Shown here: piece after piece, positions 43,620 through 55,720 of the stretch
Layout of the letters: every line of letters begins with the position of its first letter
Position numbering within the stretch: the stretch's first letter is position 1
Assembly: GCA_947095535.1 (NCBI GenBank)
Contig: OX352772.1
Coordinates: 110,613,590-110,677,589, forward strand
Origin: Poecilobothrus nobilitatus
Taxonomy: Eukaryota; Arthropoda; Insecta; Diptera; Dolichopodidae
Reading direction: 5' to 3'
DNA: 64,000 nt
Made by a program: the position numbers and the translations under genes
The notes under the pieces: generated by a model
The model's input: only the letters and a program-made list of their open reading frames with translations
Databases searched by the model: none
What the model was told of the DNA's origin: nothing

Positions 43620-44430
43620 ATGAATTGTTTAAAATGCAATCATAGAATTGAACGCAATTCTGTTAATAAAATAACATGTGGCGATTGCAATCATATTCTA
43701 CATTTAGAATGTGCTAAATTACAAGCGCAGGATTTGAATTTTTATAAAACTACAAATAATAAATTTCGATACGACAAGTGCTCTCTTGCAAGACGTAAAT
43801 CATTGTATGGTAAGACTGCAAATGTAAAGAGTTAAATTCAAATGAGCGGAAAGAACAGCAACAGCGCAAGCGCAAATTCTTCTAACTCTATCCTTTCTCA
43901 GTTACAAATTTACAAATTGGCCGTATTCCATCGTCTATAATTGAAGTGACTGGCAGAACTACAACTCAACCAACCACTTCAAATTCCTCTATATTGGAAA
44001 TAAATAACGGTACAATGTACAAGTAATCTTCAATCTCAATGTAATGAGAGAGTATTCTCAATTGAAAATTCTGATCAAACAAATAAAAATGATGTTACAC
44101 TTCAAATGCTATATGCTGAAATTATGGATTTAAAAAAAATTAACAGCAACTTTCTCTTTACAATGAATGAGCTTAAAGAAGAAAACAAACAATTAACAAG
44201 CAAAATAATTTCCTTAGAGAATAGAATGTGTTGGCTGTATCAAAAAGAAAAGAGTAAAGTTATTGAATTTAGTGGCATTTCAAATGTTAGTAATGAGAAT
44301 GCAGTTGCCGTAACAAAAAATTTATTTAAAAATTGTTTGAACTTAGATATTAAAGATGATGAAATTAAAAAATTTTACGTGAAGAATAGAAAAATTCTAA
44401 TATTCCCACAGAACGAATTTTGATATATTC
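43620..44430 (+). pseudogene. LINE ORF1 remnant: zinc finger plus coiled coil
   Basis: 43620-43835 opens MNCLKCNHRIERN with CGDCNHILHLECAKL, a PHD-like C-x2-C...C-x2-C...H-x2-C pattern. 44106-44423 is a heptad-rich helix (MNELKEENKQLTSKIISLEN) followed by IEFSGISNVSNENAV. A PHD-type finger plus coiled coil is known in ORF1 of CR1/Jockey-related LINEs. The two pieces are in different frames with a decayed linker between them. It lies directly upstream of the EN/RT part below. Confidence 0.65.
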
Positions 44431-46800
44431 GTAGAAAAAATAGAAGATTTACTAAAACATAGGAGATCAATCTTTGTAGGTGATATAAATTTTAATTTAT
44501 TAAATAAAGATACAAATACCAAAGACTACATTAATATGCTACATAGTAATGGATTTATAATTCTCAACAAGATTTCAATTGAATATGCAACTAGAATAGG
44601 TAATACCACTAAGACAATTATAGATCATTTTATTTCTGATCTCATTGACTTGAAATACAATGTTCATGTTTTAGATACAATTTTCTCTGATCACCAAATG
44701 CTTTTTGTCAGTATTGACTTCAAACCCATAAAAGAAAAACTTAAAAGTCATAAAATTATTCTAGATTATGACAACATTAATAAAAATGAATTTTAGAACA
44801 ATATGCATAACATAAATTCTTTTGATGATATGGTTTCCAAACTTACCGAATTGATTGATGCAAATACAAAAACAATTCAATCAAAATTTAATAACAATAA
44901 AAGCATTTGGATGACAGCTGAAATTCGAGAAAATATGAAAATCCGCGACTCTTTCTTAAAATTCAAAAAAAAAATATTCGAATGATACTCATGTCAAAAA
45001 CTTGTATATACATTATAAGTCAAAAGTTTTTAAGCTAATTGTTAATGCAAAAGAGAACTATTGCTCAAATTTCATTTCACAAGATCCTAGTAATGGTAAA
45101 AAACTGTGGAGTCTGTATAAGCAAATAATGTTCAACAACGATCAAACTTATAATAATCAAACCATTAAAACCATTAAGTATAACAATAATATATATTCTA
45201 ATGAAGAGGAAATTGCTAACACTATTAATGACTTTTTTATCAATGTTACTAAAGATTTAAACATTTCAGATGAACCTGTTGACTTCGAATATTTTGATTT
45301 CTTTCAATATAATGTAAACTCATCAACATTGAGTCTTGACTTTTCTACATATGAGGAAGTTAGTGAAGCTATCAAAAATCTTAAAGCCTCAGCAGCTACT
45401 GGATTTGATAAGGTATTGGGTAAATTTATAAAAAAATTCGCAAACCGGTTAATTCCAATATTAGTTAAATGTATTAATTTATCTTTTAGTTCAAAAATAT
45501 TTCCAGACATTTTAAAAACTGCAATAGTAACACCTATTTTCAAAAGCGGCGATGCTACAAATCGATCTAATTACAGACCAATTTCAATTCTTAGTACGTT
45601 TTCCAAAATTTTTGAAATAATCATTAGAAATCGTTTTAATACTTTTATGACAGTTAATTGTTTACTAAGTGTAAATCAGTTTGGTTTTGAAAGAAACTCG
45701 AATACAGCAGCAGCCTGTCTTAACCTAACCGATTTCATTAGTGAAAATATTGATTCTAAGAAATATGTAGGTTGTATCTTTCTTGATTTAAAAAAAGCTT
45801 TCGACTATGTTGACCATGAGATTCTTATTCACAAATTTTCTCAACTAGGTTTCGCTGCGAAATATATTAACTTTTTTAAATCGTACTTGTTAAATCGAAA
45901 GCAGAAAGTTCGAATAAATAATTGTTTTAGCAATCTAAAATCGGTAGTTAAAGGAGTACCACAAGGTTCAATTTTAGGTCCCGACCTTTTAAAGCTTTAT
46001 ATAAATGATATTTGTAAACTAAGTTTGATAGAGTCTTTGCAATTGTACGCTGATTACGCTGTATTAAAATATGGTTTAGGAAATGAAAATGAATTAAAAA
46101 GAGCTATAGACTCTGACCTTCAAAAAATCAATATTTGGCTAAGAAAGCACAAACTTTCTTTAAATATAAGTAAAACTAAAATATTATTATTCCATAACAA
46201 AAAGCTTCAAAGCACTAATTTCACATTTATGTATTCGACAATCGAAGTTGTCAATAAGTTTAACTATCTAGGTCTAATATTGGATAAAAGTCTAAAATGG
46301 GATGAGCATATTGACTACATATCTAGAAAAATTTCACCTTACGTTTTTATCCTAAAAAGGTTACGAAATTTTCTATTAGATAAAACTTTATTTGTCATAT
46401 ACTCTTCTTATATTTTATCTAATTTAACATATCTTAATCCAATTTGGAGTGGTTCTTCTCAATATCTTTTAAGAAAGTTAGATATTTTGAATAACAAGGC
46501 TATCAAAATAATATACGGATTGCCAATAAGTTTCCTTCAGCATTTCTTTACAATCGCAGATATCTAAGTTTTGCTAATATATGTAAAAAAGAATTGTTTC
46601 TCACAGCTTTTAAAATAATTAACAATAAAATAAAACACCACTTCATTCTTAACCGTATGATCGATATTCATATTCACAATACGAGAAATAAAACTAACTT
46701 CTATACATATTTATCAATTTTTAAAACTGAACAACAGAAGAAAATTGTCTTTATAATTGTTTAAAAGCTTTCAAAGTTGCCTTTAGCAATAAAATCTATC
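44431..46800 (+). pseudogene. LINE EN-RT (same element), catalytic Asp lost
   Basis: Endonuclease C-terminal part: FVGDINFNLL (about 44475), HSNGFIILNKISIEY, TTKTIIDHFISD and FSDHQMLFV (44536-44796). Most of the N-terminal endonuclease is deleted. The RT is open from 45002 to 46567 (521 codons): VTPIFKSGDATNRSNYRPIS, QFGFERNSNTAAACLN, FLDLKKAFDYVDHEIL, GVPQGSILGP, then LYADYAVLKY where the second Asp of the usual Y-x-D-D box is Tyr (about residue 352). The C-terminal region continues broken past 46567 (NTRNKTNFY). The related LINE at 1367-3361 keeps FADDAV. No activity expected. Confidence 0.85.
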
Positions 46801-47383
46801 AGCGAAATATGTGTGTTTAAAAAAGAAATAGTGCAATATGTTATAGAAAATAATCACTTGTAGTTTCATTACTTTTTTTTTTTTTACGTATTTAGTTAAG
46901 ATAATTTATAATTTTATTCTATTTTTTTTTAAATTTTAATGTTATACTACGTTTTCTACGTTTTTGTTGTCATCATTTCTCAACTTTTGCAAAAATTCTT
47001 AATTGTAAATTATGTAAAGAAATGATAGTCAAAAATTTTCTGATTATTAATAAATTAATCGAAATGAAGATATTGTAGAAATATGAAATGATTTCTAATT
47101 GTGATATAAATTAGAAATAGTGTCAAACAATATTTATAACTAAATAATAAGACCAGGCAACTTATACACTACGGTGGTAAACCATTATACATTTTTTATA
47201 TACGAATTAAATATTTTGTTTTTTAAATTACTAACTTAGAATTAAAGTAAAACTAAAATTGTATATAAACTTTAAAATTGTTTTTTAAAATAAAGAAAAA
47301 AAAAATACAAAAACAACAACAACAACAACAAAAAAGATATCATATTTGTGTAATTATTAAGTAATAATGTTAAACTTAAAATA
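46801..47383 (+). repeat. LINE 3' UTR and A/CAA-rich tail
   Basis: AT-rich 3' untranslated part of the LINE above, ending in AAAAAAAAATACAAAAACAACAACAACA near 47296-47330, which is a plausible poly-A-type tail. Confidence 0.5.
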
Positions 47384-48960
47384 ATGAAAGCAAAGGCAGC
47401 GGTTAGTAACAAGTTAAAATCTGGAACAATTGGAGATGCGAATAATAATAATATTTACATTAATCACAGTCTTACTAAATTTGAACAGGCGTTATTTTTA
47501 GAAGCTAAAAAAAGGAAAAAACAACTCGGTTAGAAATATTTATGGTTCGTAAATTCATCTATTAACATGAAAAAATCTGATGGTGGTATTATTTACATTA
47601 GGTCATTTGAAGATTTTGATAAATTAGTGTAAAATTTTATTTTTAAAAATTATTATGCAAAATAAAAATAGTTTTGTTATTAATTATCTATTAAATAATG
47701 ATCTTTCCACTACCAGAAATTGTTTAGATTTTAATTTGTTAAATGTAAATAATAATTTTCATGTCATAAATCAAAATATCAGGAGTCTTAGAAATAATTT
47801 TGATTCTTGCTTGGTTAAACTATATTCTTTAGATAATTTCCCGGAAATTTTATTTCTTACTGAAATTTGGATATTTGAAAAAGAAATTAATAATTATAAA
47901 TACCTAACTATAATATTTACGCAAATTGTAATTATAAATATGCAGCTGGTTGCTGTTTTGTTTAAAAACAATATAAAATATGATGTCTCATTTTTAAATT
48001 TTATTAGTGCTGATATTCTTAAAGTTGTATATGTTATTAATGACGTATCTTACTGTTTTCTGTGCATTTATAGGCTATATGAGTATTGTATTAAAATTTT
48101 TTTAAATGAATTCTCTAATTTACTTTCTGTTTTAAATTATAGGAATTGTATTATTTTGGGAGATCTTAATATAGATATTTTAAGTAATTCAAATGATATA
48201 GATAACTATTTAGTCATGATGGCCTCTAATGGTTTTATTTCTTTAATTAATGAACCTACGCGAAATACTTCTACAAGCTCTTCTTGCATTGATCATATTT
48301 TTTATAGATGTAATAAAAATAATTCTCACTCGCTCACTTCATCATTTTAACGAAATTAAAAATGAAATTATTACTTATAAAGATCAGTTTTACCAGCGCA
48401 ATTTCAACCAATATAAGGGGAATACAAGAAAAGAATGGAATCTGGAAATCGGGAAGCACAAATTAACTATTAGTAATAAAACAAAATATATGTACTTCAA
48501 TATTTATAATTCACCTTGTGTTGACCTGAATTTATATTATCATTTACCTCATTGTAATAGGTTTCCATTAGACCCAAACTTAAATCATTCAGCTTGTCAT
48601 TCAGATTGTTTTAAAATTGAAAATGTAAAAAAATTAAATATCTAGGAATTCTCATTCCATCGCAGGAACATACGACTTATTTAAAAAAATACCTAAATAA
48701 TGTTCTTAGGCAGCTTTATAATGTAAACTTATACAGTTCTAAGAAAGTTAGTCTAATGGTACATTATGCACTCTTTCATTCAAAGTTGCAATACGGCATT
48801 ACATGTTGGGGTGGCACTTATTTAAGTAAAATTAAACAATTGCTGGTCTTACAAAAACATTCCATAAGAATTATTTGTAAGAAACATCGGTTAATACTCA
48901 TGAATTATTTCTTGATTATCATATTGTTCTTCTTCTGGCTCTTATAAAAAAAAATATATT
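47384..48960 (+). pseudogene. Second LINE remnant: ORF1 end, endonuclease, RT C-terminus
   Basis: 47384-47632 reads MKAKAAVSNKLKSGTIG, IYINHSLTKFEQALFLEAKK, KKSDGGIIYIRSFEDFDKL with one stop: the usual C-terminal block of LINE ORF1 proteins. 47655-48350 is an endonuclease (FHVINQNIRSLRNNFDSCLV, LFLTEIWIFEKE, ILGDLNIDIL, TSTSSSCIDHIFYRC). The RT core is deleted near 48340; what follows is the post-RT region (YALFHSKLQYGITCWGG, LVLQKHSIRIICKK). Catalytic endonuclease residues N, E and D-x-N are partly visible, but the gene is broken. Confidence 0.75.
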
Positions 48961-49260
48961 TCTTTTAATTTGTGAGTACCCCACGTACTTACTTTTTTAT
49001 ATATTAATATGTAAATTAAATTTTTCTTTTTTATGTCATTCGCCATTTGCTCTTAGGCAATTGAATGACTTTTTCTATTTTTATTTTTTCTTATAAAATT
49101 TCTTATAAAATTCCAAATACCTTTTTTTGTTGCTTTTTAATACTGAAGTTAAACTCATAGATTTAATGATTTTCTCTAGTTTTAAGCTATAAAATTTTGA
49201 ATTTATGTTATAGGAAAATGTAAAAATATTGAATTAAATAAATAAAAAAAAAAAAAAATA
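48961..49260 (+). repeat. LINE 3' UTR and poly-A tail
   Basis: Shares TTGTGAGTACCCCACGTACTT and other segments with 28200-28500 and ends in AAATAAATAAAAAAAAAAAA. Confidence 0.7.
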
Positions 49261-49297
49261 TACAATTCCTTTTGATATAATGTATGAATATATTATA

Positions 49298-49951
49298 ATC
49301 AGCGCCGGCTCAAAAGTTGTGGCACCCTATGCACATTTAAATTTTTGCGCCCCACTTAATATGTCTGGTCTGTAATGTAAGCTATACTGCATAGAAAAAT
49401 GAAAATAATTATATAGAGCTAAATCTATATTCTATAGGTATGTATATTGCATTATAGAGTTTGTGTGCTTGTTGCAAGAAATAGAAAAATTAAAATAATT
49501 ATTTAGAGTTAAAGATAATATATTCTATAGGTACATTGCTTTAGATGAGTTTGTATACTTGTTGAAAAAAATAAAAAAAAGTGTAAAAAATATAGTATAT
49601 AGATCATAGATGTGTAATGAATGACTAATGACATATAATATACATGACATAGGGTCTAATACAGTGTACATATTATGTAAACTTATGATATCTAGGTTTA
49701 TGTATATTTTGTGTTTAAATTTATATTAAAGTTACTCCAAATTATTCATATAAATTCTACATTTTATAAAGATATATACTTAGGTAAAAAAAATTTGGCA
49801 CAAGATATGTTATATGTAGGTACATATGTATATATATTTTAAAGAAAAATAAAAAAAATTTTGGGGAATTTTATTTGAGGAATTTGCCGCCCCTTAATCA
49901 TGGTGCCTTATGCATGTGCCATTTGTGCATCGCTCCTAAGCCGGCCCTGAT
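49298..49951. mobile_element. Short element with CAGCGCCGGCT / AGCCGGCCCTG ends
   Basis: The left end CAGCGCCGGCTCAAAAG matches, imperfectly inverted, CTAAGCCGGCCCTG at the right end. The next bases also pair in outline (GTGGCACCCTATGCAC against GTGCCTTATGCATGTGCC). TATAAT lies close to both ends, suggestive but not a clean target duplication. AT-rich non-coding interior. A non-autonomous hAT-like element is possible. Confidence 0.5.
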
Positions 49952-50019
49952 ATAATATATTATATATGAATGTATTTAATATTTATAATGGATATACTTC
50001 CATATAGGGGGACGGAATT

Positions 50020-50345
50020 ACGTAATGACGTCATCATGTAACGGTACTGTATAACGTCATGTTTCCGAACATATATGGCATTGGTTGCGGAAAAATCACT
50101 TAAAGGTCAAAATGGTTATTTCAAAATTTGCCTAATATTTTGCAGTATTTTACTAAAACCGTAATATATTTTGTCTATAAAATTATATACAATCGATTTA
50201 AATCGATACGAAATTGTAAGGCATTTACTGAACTTTAATACAAATCTTCTTTCATCTCAATCGGTGTTACCGTTTTAGTGATATTGCAGTTCAAAACAGA
50301 AAATTTGGCTATAAAAAAAATTTTTTTCCAGAATTTCTAGAAACC
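50020..50345 (+). repeat. Dispersed repeat, GACGTCATCATGTAACGGTA type
   Basis: Contains AACGGTACTGTATAACGTCA, TTGGTTGCGGAAAAATCACT and TCATCTCAATCGGTGTTACC. An inverted copy occupies 55440-55720 and, more fully, 59700-60060. Non-coding. Confidence 0.65.
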
Positions 50346-50421
50346 CTCATATTTTGGTTCATTTACGCTCTTTACAAGGTGGGTGTCATAAAGCCAAAAG
50401 TCATAAAGTCCTATTTCACTA

Positions 50422-50510
50422 ATATGGCTTTATGACCCATTCAAATGAGTAATAAAGTTATATTGAGAATATGGTTTAATGACTCATTTGAATGGGTCAT
50501 AAAGCCATAT
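50422..50510. repeat. Perfect 29-bp inverted repeat (hairpin)
   Basis: The arms 50422-50450 and 50482-50510 are exact reverse complements separated by 31 bases. They contain GGCTTTATGACCCATTC. The surrounding 50390-50540 repeats the words CATAAAG and ATATGG. Confidence 0.9.
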
Positions 50511-50639
50511 ATTAATAAAACATTTTGTGTCGTAAAACCATAATTAAATTATTCTCTGATTCAAATATAATTTTTTTTGTATAATTGTTGTTTTATTGAT
50601 GTTGCAAAATTTTTGCAAAAGCTTTGGTGCTGAATATGT

Positions 50640-51382
50640 ATGAAAGAAAATACTTAGGAAAGATTTTAGAGTTGGTTACAAAATCACGAAATCCGCCTAT
50701 GCCAGAATATATATATGTAAAGATTCCGGAAAAAGAGAAAACCCTGGTTTCGTAACCGACTATAAAATTCCAAATAGATATATATATAGGCAGAACCCGG
50801 AAAAGGGCAACCTTTATTTTGTAATAATTTTTGTATCTCATTTTTACAGAACAAAGAATTTGAAATCGTGGGGGTAAAACAAAAGGTTTCAGATTTTCAT
50901 ATGAAAAATATTAAATTCTGAATGTGAAAAATAAATTAATTTGAATGAAAAAAATAAATTTCGTGAAAATTTAGACATTTTTATGAAAAACAAAATAAAA
51001 AAGAATGAAGGCTGCTACCCCGCACCTTTTCCACCGCGCACCCCCGTTTCCCGCGTGTCCTCGTTCAGAGGCAGCAGATCCCAATCCTTGAAGAGAAGCG
51101 CGAGGAAGTTGTGAAGGGAAGGGCTGAGGGAGGGGTGAAGAGTGGTTCGAAGAAAGAGCCGCGAAGCGCGCCGCGGGTGTGATAGAAAATTGTTTGAAAC
51201 CTTTTGAAAATACTGAATTTTTTTATGTGATATTGATAGGGTTTTTATAGTTGGTTACAAAATCAGCGTATTTCTCCTTCTCCAGAATATTTCATTATAT
51301 ATATATATATGTATGCGAGGTTTTGACTTAGAAGGATTGTAGAGTTGGTTAAAAAATCAGGATATTTTTCTTTTTCCTAATT
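50640..51382 (+). repeat. Minisatellite (GAGTTGGTTACAAAATC type) with a GC-rich insert
   Basis: Variants of TTTTAGAGTTGGTTACAAAA followed by ...CAGAATATATATATGTA recur at about 50660, 50750 (inverted form), 51250 and 51340. The array resumes at 52960-53330 after the family 2 insertion, and occurs inverted at 54170-54220 and 54960-55260. A GC-rich block (51003-51182) interrupts it. Confidence 0.55.
51003..51182. other. GC-rich island of unknown origin
   Basis: About 180 bases, roughly 60 percent G+C by eye, in DNA otherwise 20-30 percent. It contains CCGCACCTTTTCCACCGCGC, GAGGCAGCAGATCCC, a purine-rich GGGAAGGGCTGAGGGAGGGG stretch and GCCGCGAAGCGCGCCGCGGG. No reading frame, rRNA or tRNA that I recognise. 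Confidence 0.6.
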
Positions 51383-52904
51383 ATATCCGTACGATAAGTA
51401 TCGGGAATAATAAAATTACTCCTCCGTTTGTAACACCTCGAAATAAGCGAGCTAGATATACCTTCAAAGGTATGGATCGGATCAGAAAAAAATTCTAAGA
51501 CGATTGAGCCATGTCCGTCCGTCCGTTCGTCCGTCCACACGCTAACTCAAAAACTAAGAAAGCTAGAATCTTGAAATTTGCACAAAATATTCTGGGAACA
51601 ATTTGTAGGCTCCCTATTTGTTTTGGTTGAGTTCCGACCAAAACTTAGGGTAGCTCTCGAACACCTAACTTTTAGATCCCCACATTTTTTTTGAAATAGA
51701 GCTATGAAATTTTAATTTGTGATTGATCTCACAAAAATATTAATAACTTTTTTTTGTAGCCCAACTCGGAGCAACAGCTCCCCAAAGGTTCAAAAAAGCT
51801 CTATATTTAAATTGTTATAGCACAAGTTGTATAAGGTATATCTTCGTTTTGAAAACGCCAAACGATTACTACTTTTATTAGCTTTAAAAGTGTATATACA
51901 ATAAATATATATTTGTGGCATACGGTGTTTTAATTTACCGTTATGCGAAACTCAAATTTTGCAAAATTCTTTAACCCTTGTATCTCCTAAACGGTTAAAG
52001 TTGGAAACTTGAAATTTTGACAGAAGTTAGATCTTTGAAAATAAGTATGAGTCATTTCAGAAATTTGTTTTGTATCACTCCCCGTTTAGGAGCTGTAAGG
52101 GGTCGAAAAATAAAAATTTCCTATTTTTAAACACCTGTAACTTAAACACCTGTTAAAATTTTTTTGAAGTAATACACAAAACTTAAAGCTTCAATATTAT
52201 ACTCTTATTTTCGTTAACAACTTTTTTTAATAATATAGGGTTACTTTTTAATTGACGAAAGTGTTACTTGATTTTTCAAATTTTCCAACAAATATCTTTA
52301 ACAAATTTTTTGCATTTGGTTTACTCGATAATTTGAAATTGTTGAGGATATAATGCGCAGTACAAAAAAATGTAAATAAATAAACAACATAACGGTTGCT
52401 TGAAGAATTTTTATTTATATGATATTGATATATATACATACTTCTATAATATCATGTTTATTTACATATCGTATATGTCACTAGTGAATGAATGATAAGA
52501 GTATAGATGTATATTATATAGTGCCGTATTTAAATACATATATGTATTTAATTGTACTTATAAGAAATTATTCTGTCAATGGAATATTTAAATTTAATAT
52601 AATATAATATTTAAAATTATATTTACTATTTTGTACTAAGTAAATTTAATATACATTTACCGCTTATTATTAAATGGTACTATAGAATATTTGAAAAAGT
52701 TTTGAATTGATAATCGTTATGTGGAAGGTTAGAATCTGCTTTTGAAGAATGTACATATAAACATATAGTTTGAATATGTGTACAACCCATAGTTCTAGAA
52801 ATTATAAAATTCACCCAAATTATTTTAAAATACTAGAATATTAAAAAAATAATATTGTAAGCAGAGTGACAGGCTGTGAACATACTAACGGTTCGTACGG
52901 GTAT
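51383..52904. mobile_element. Second full copy of the family 2 element
   Basis: From ATATCCGTACGATAAGTATC to GTACGGGTAT. It aligns with 41484-42923 over its length (GTAACACCTCGAAATAAGCG, TTAGATCCCCACATTTTTTT, GCGCAGTACAAAAAAATGTA, ACCGCTTATTATTAAATGGT). It carries about 80 extra bases near 51833-51915 and other small differences. It sits within the minisatellite. Confidence 0.75.
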
Positions 52905-53343
52905 CTAAGAGTTTACAAAGTCAACTGTATTCTTTCTCGTTTTTTACATATATTTTGTATAAAAGAGATGTCGATTAGAAGGGATTTTAGAGTTGGTTAC
53001 AAAATCAGGATATTTCACGTTTTCCACAATTCTTACATTTATGTATATGCGAAATTCTGAATTAGCAGGGATTTTAGAGTTGGATTCTAAACTTTCATCG
53101 TTTCATAGCGGGATTTTATATGAAAAGCTTTTGTTTTGAAATATACATGGGAAAAAAACAATTGGGAAGGATTTTAGAGGTGGATTCAGAATCAGGATTG
53201 CCCCTTTTCCCAGAATATTTATTTATATAATATGTATCTGTGAGATTCTGAATTTGTAGCGATTTTAAAGTTGGTTTCAAAATCAGGATTATACGCTTTT
53301 TACAGAATATTTATATTGAATATTAATATTTATAATAATTGGA
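52905..53343 (+). repeat. Minisatellite, second block
   Basis: Four or so units of GGGATTTTAGAGTTGGWTWC...TCAGGAT...CAGAATATTTAT between 52970 and 53320. Confidence 0.55.
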
Positions 53344-53763
53344 TAATGGAAATCGCTACAGGGAGATGATCCGAAGCTTTTTGTGGCGGGAAATTGATGA
53401 TTAGGACGTAGAGAATATGTGGTTTCAACAGGACGGTGCCACTTGCCACATAGTAAGAGAAACAATGGATCTTTTGAAGGAGAAGTTCGAAGATCGCATT
53501 TTTTCTCGTAGAGGAGGAGTGATGTGGCCACCAAAATCGTGCGATTTGACACCGTTGGATTTTTTTTTGTCGGGTTTTGTGAAATTGAAAGTTACAGCAA
53601 TAATCCCACAACAATTCAAGAGCTTAAAAACAACATTATCGAGCAGATTTCAACCATTGAGAACAGTTTATTAAACAACGTGATTCAGAATTTTGGTAAA
53701 AGATTGGAAGCCTGCCGAAGTAATAGAGGGGGCCACTTGGCCGACATAATTTTTCATTATTAA
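53344..53763 (+). pseudogene. Mariner-like transposase, C-terminal half
   Basis: Starts abruptly with NGNRYREMIRSFLWREIDD, then a stop, then MWFQQDGATCHIVRETMDLL (second catalytic Asp) and VMWPPKSCDLTPLDFFL (third catalytic Asp). A frameshift near 53560 leads to the C-terminal FGKRLEACRSNRGGHLADII, ending with TAA at about 53761-53763. Tc1/mariner superfamily. The N-terminal DNA-binding half and first Asp are missing. The sequence near 53850-53870 (TCAATTTTGAACACCCTTTA) probably contains the right inverted end. Confidence 0.85.
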
Positions 53764-54224
53764 CTGGAACCTATTTGTAATAAATTAAAATAAAAATATA
53801 TTTAATATTTCAAAAAAAAAGTCTTTTTTTATTAAAATTAAAATGATACCTCAATTTTGAACACCCTTTATATTTATATTATTTAACTTTTTGTAAAAAT
53901 TAAATAAATTTCAAAAAAAAAAATCCAAAATTTTCTGTCAATAAATTATTTTAGTTTTGGTTTCGCACTTATTTCGTAGCGCACTAATAAATATCATATT
54001 TTTAAATTTTCTTTTTTTAATTATTATAAATTGTTTTTATAAAATTGTTATGCTCATAAAAATAAACAAAAAATTAAAGGTTACAATTTTTATTTATTAT
54101 ATTATATAATGTATGTAGATATGCATGTATATTTATTTTTATTTTTTTTTGTTTGCAAATTTGCTATCACAAATTTTAAACCAACTATAAAATTCCTCCT
54201 AATTCAGAATTTGGTATACTTATA

Positions 54225-54960
54225 CAGGGTGTTTCCGACTCGATGGTCTTCCATCAAATGGGTGATCGGGCATACCGAGACGAACAAAAAATTGTACTGG
54301 AAGGAGGGGTCTATTCTGGACCCTTTTCGAGATATTAAGGGCTAAAGAATTTTTAGAGACTTTTCATAAAAAAATCTACAACTTTTGAACGGCTTACTGT
54401 AGAGATATAAAAAAAATTGTATTTTATAGAGTAAGTTGTTAGCTTTAATTTTTATGCCCTAATGATTCCAAAACCCCAACAGTTACAAAGTTATGGAGGT
54501 TTAAAATGATTTAAAATGAAAAAAATATGTTTCAAACTCAATTTTCTTTTGAAACACCCTGTATTTGAGGTACTTTTTATTGCATATTTCAAAACAGCTT
54601 TTCAAGCCCTATAATTATTAAAAAATTACTTTTTCTCTATCACCAACCGTTTTAGAGATATAAAAAATATAAAAGTGTTATTTTCAATCGCTGTGTTATT
54701 TTCAATCACAATAGAAAAGTGTGTTCTTTCCAAAGGTGTGTTAACACATTTTCTGCGTTATGTCACACTTTTCTATTCTCTCTATAGTAATCCGTTCAAA
54801 AGTTGTAGATTTTTTTATGAAAAGCATCTAAAAAATCTTTAACCCTCCATATTTCGAAAAGGGTCCAGAATAGACTCCCCCTTGCAATACAATTTTTTGT
54901 TCGTTTCGGTATGCCCGATCACCCATTTCAAGGAAGACCATCGAGTTGGAAACCCTGTAT
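54225..54960. mobile_element. Foldback MITE with ACAGGGTGTTTCC ends (copy 1)
   Basis: TATACAGGGTGTTTCCGACT on the left, inverted at the right (GAGTTGGAAACCCTGTATA, lacking three bases). Subterminal inverted segments extend over about 150 bases on each side (GATCGGGCATACCGAGACGA against TCGGTATGCCCGATC; GGACCCTTTTCGAGATAT against ATTTCGAAAAGGGTCC). Flanking TA suggests a Tc1/mariner-type element. No ORF of note. Confidence 0.75.
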
Positions 54961-55439
54961 ATATGTTAATATTCTGGAAAAGGCGGCAATCTCGATTTTG
55001 AATCCAACTCTAAAATGCCTCCTAATTCAGATGTTTGTATATATACATAAAAGTATTATGTATTATTTTGATTTTGTAGCCAACCCTAATTAAGTCCTTG
55101 CTAATTATATTTTTACATACATATTTCTACAACAAAAATTGTTAGGGTTGCCACCTCCAAACTCTCCCTAAACAAATTTGAAGTTATCAAGATCCAACTT
55201 GATATTGTATCCAACTCTAAAGTGCATCGTACTTACATTTTTACACACATATTCCAACAACAAAGTTAAAAGGCAAAATAAATGTATGAGAAATAATATA
55301 TGAAAATTTTTTTTTTTATTAAAATTGTTGTTTCAGTTTCGCATTGTGTCCTCTAGTGGGACTATTGCCAATATATACCATACTTATTATATACAGTTGA
55401 AAAGTGTGTGAATAGATCTTTCTAAAAGTATAATAATAA

Positions 55440-55720
55440 TATAGGGTACCTTGAAAAATTTCAGATTTATGGTCATTTTTTTTGAAAGCTTGAATTTTAT
55501 ATAGTATTATGCTTTATAACCATTGAAAATGGTTCCAGTTTATTTTCTTACGGAGAAAATGTAACGGATTAATTAAAACAGTACAAAATGTTAAGAAAAT
55601 TTGTAATGCATTTTTTGGCCACTAGATGGCTTTTCCACAACCAGTGACATATATATTTGGAAACGTGATATCATATAGTACCGTTCCATTATGACATCAT
55701 TACTTGTACACCACCACAAC
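55440..55720 (-). repeat. Inverted copy of the 50020-50345 repeat
   Basis: The reverse complement shows AACGGTACTATATGATATCA, TTGGTTGTGG-like words corresponding to 50036-50100. Missing the 85-bp part seen in copy 2. Confidence 0.6.

Noticed and set aside
51003..51182. rRNA or tRNA gene in the GC-rich block
   Set aside because: No cloverleaf, no conserved rRNA words; origin left open.
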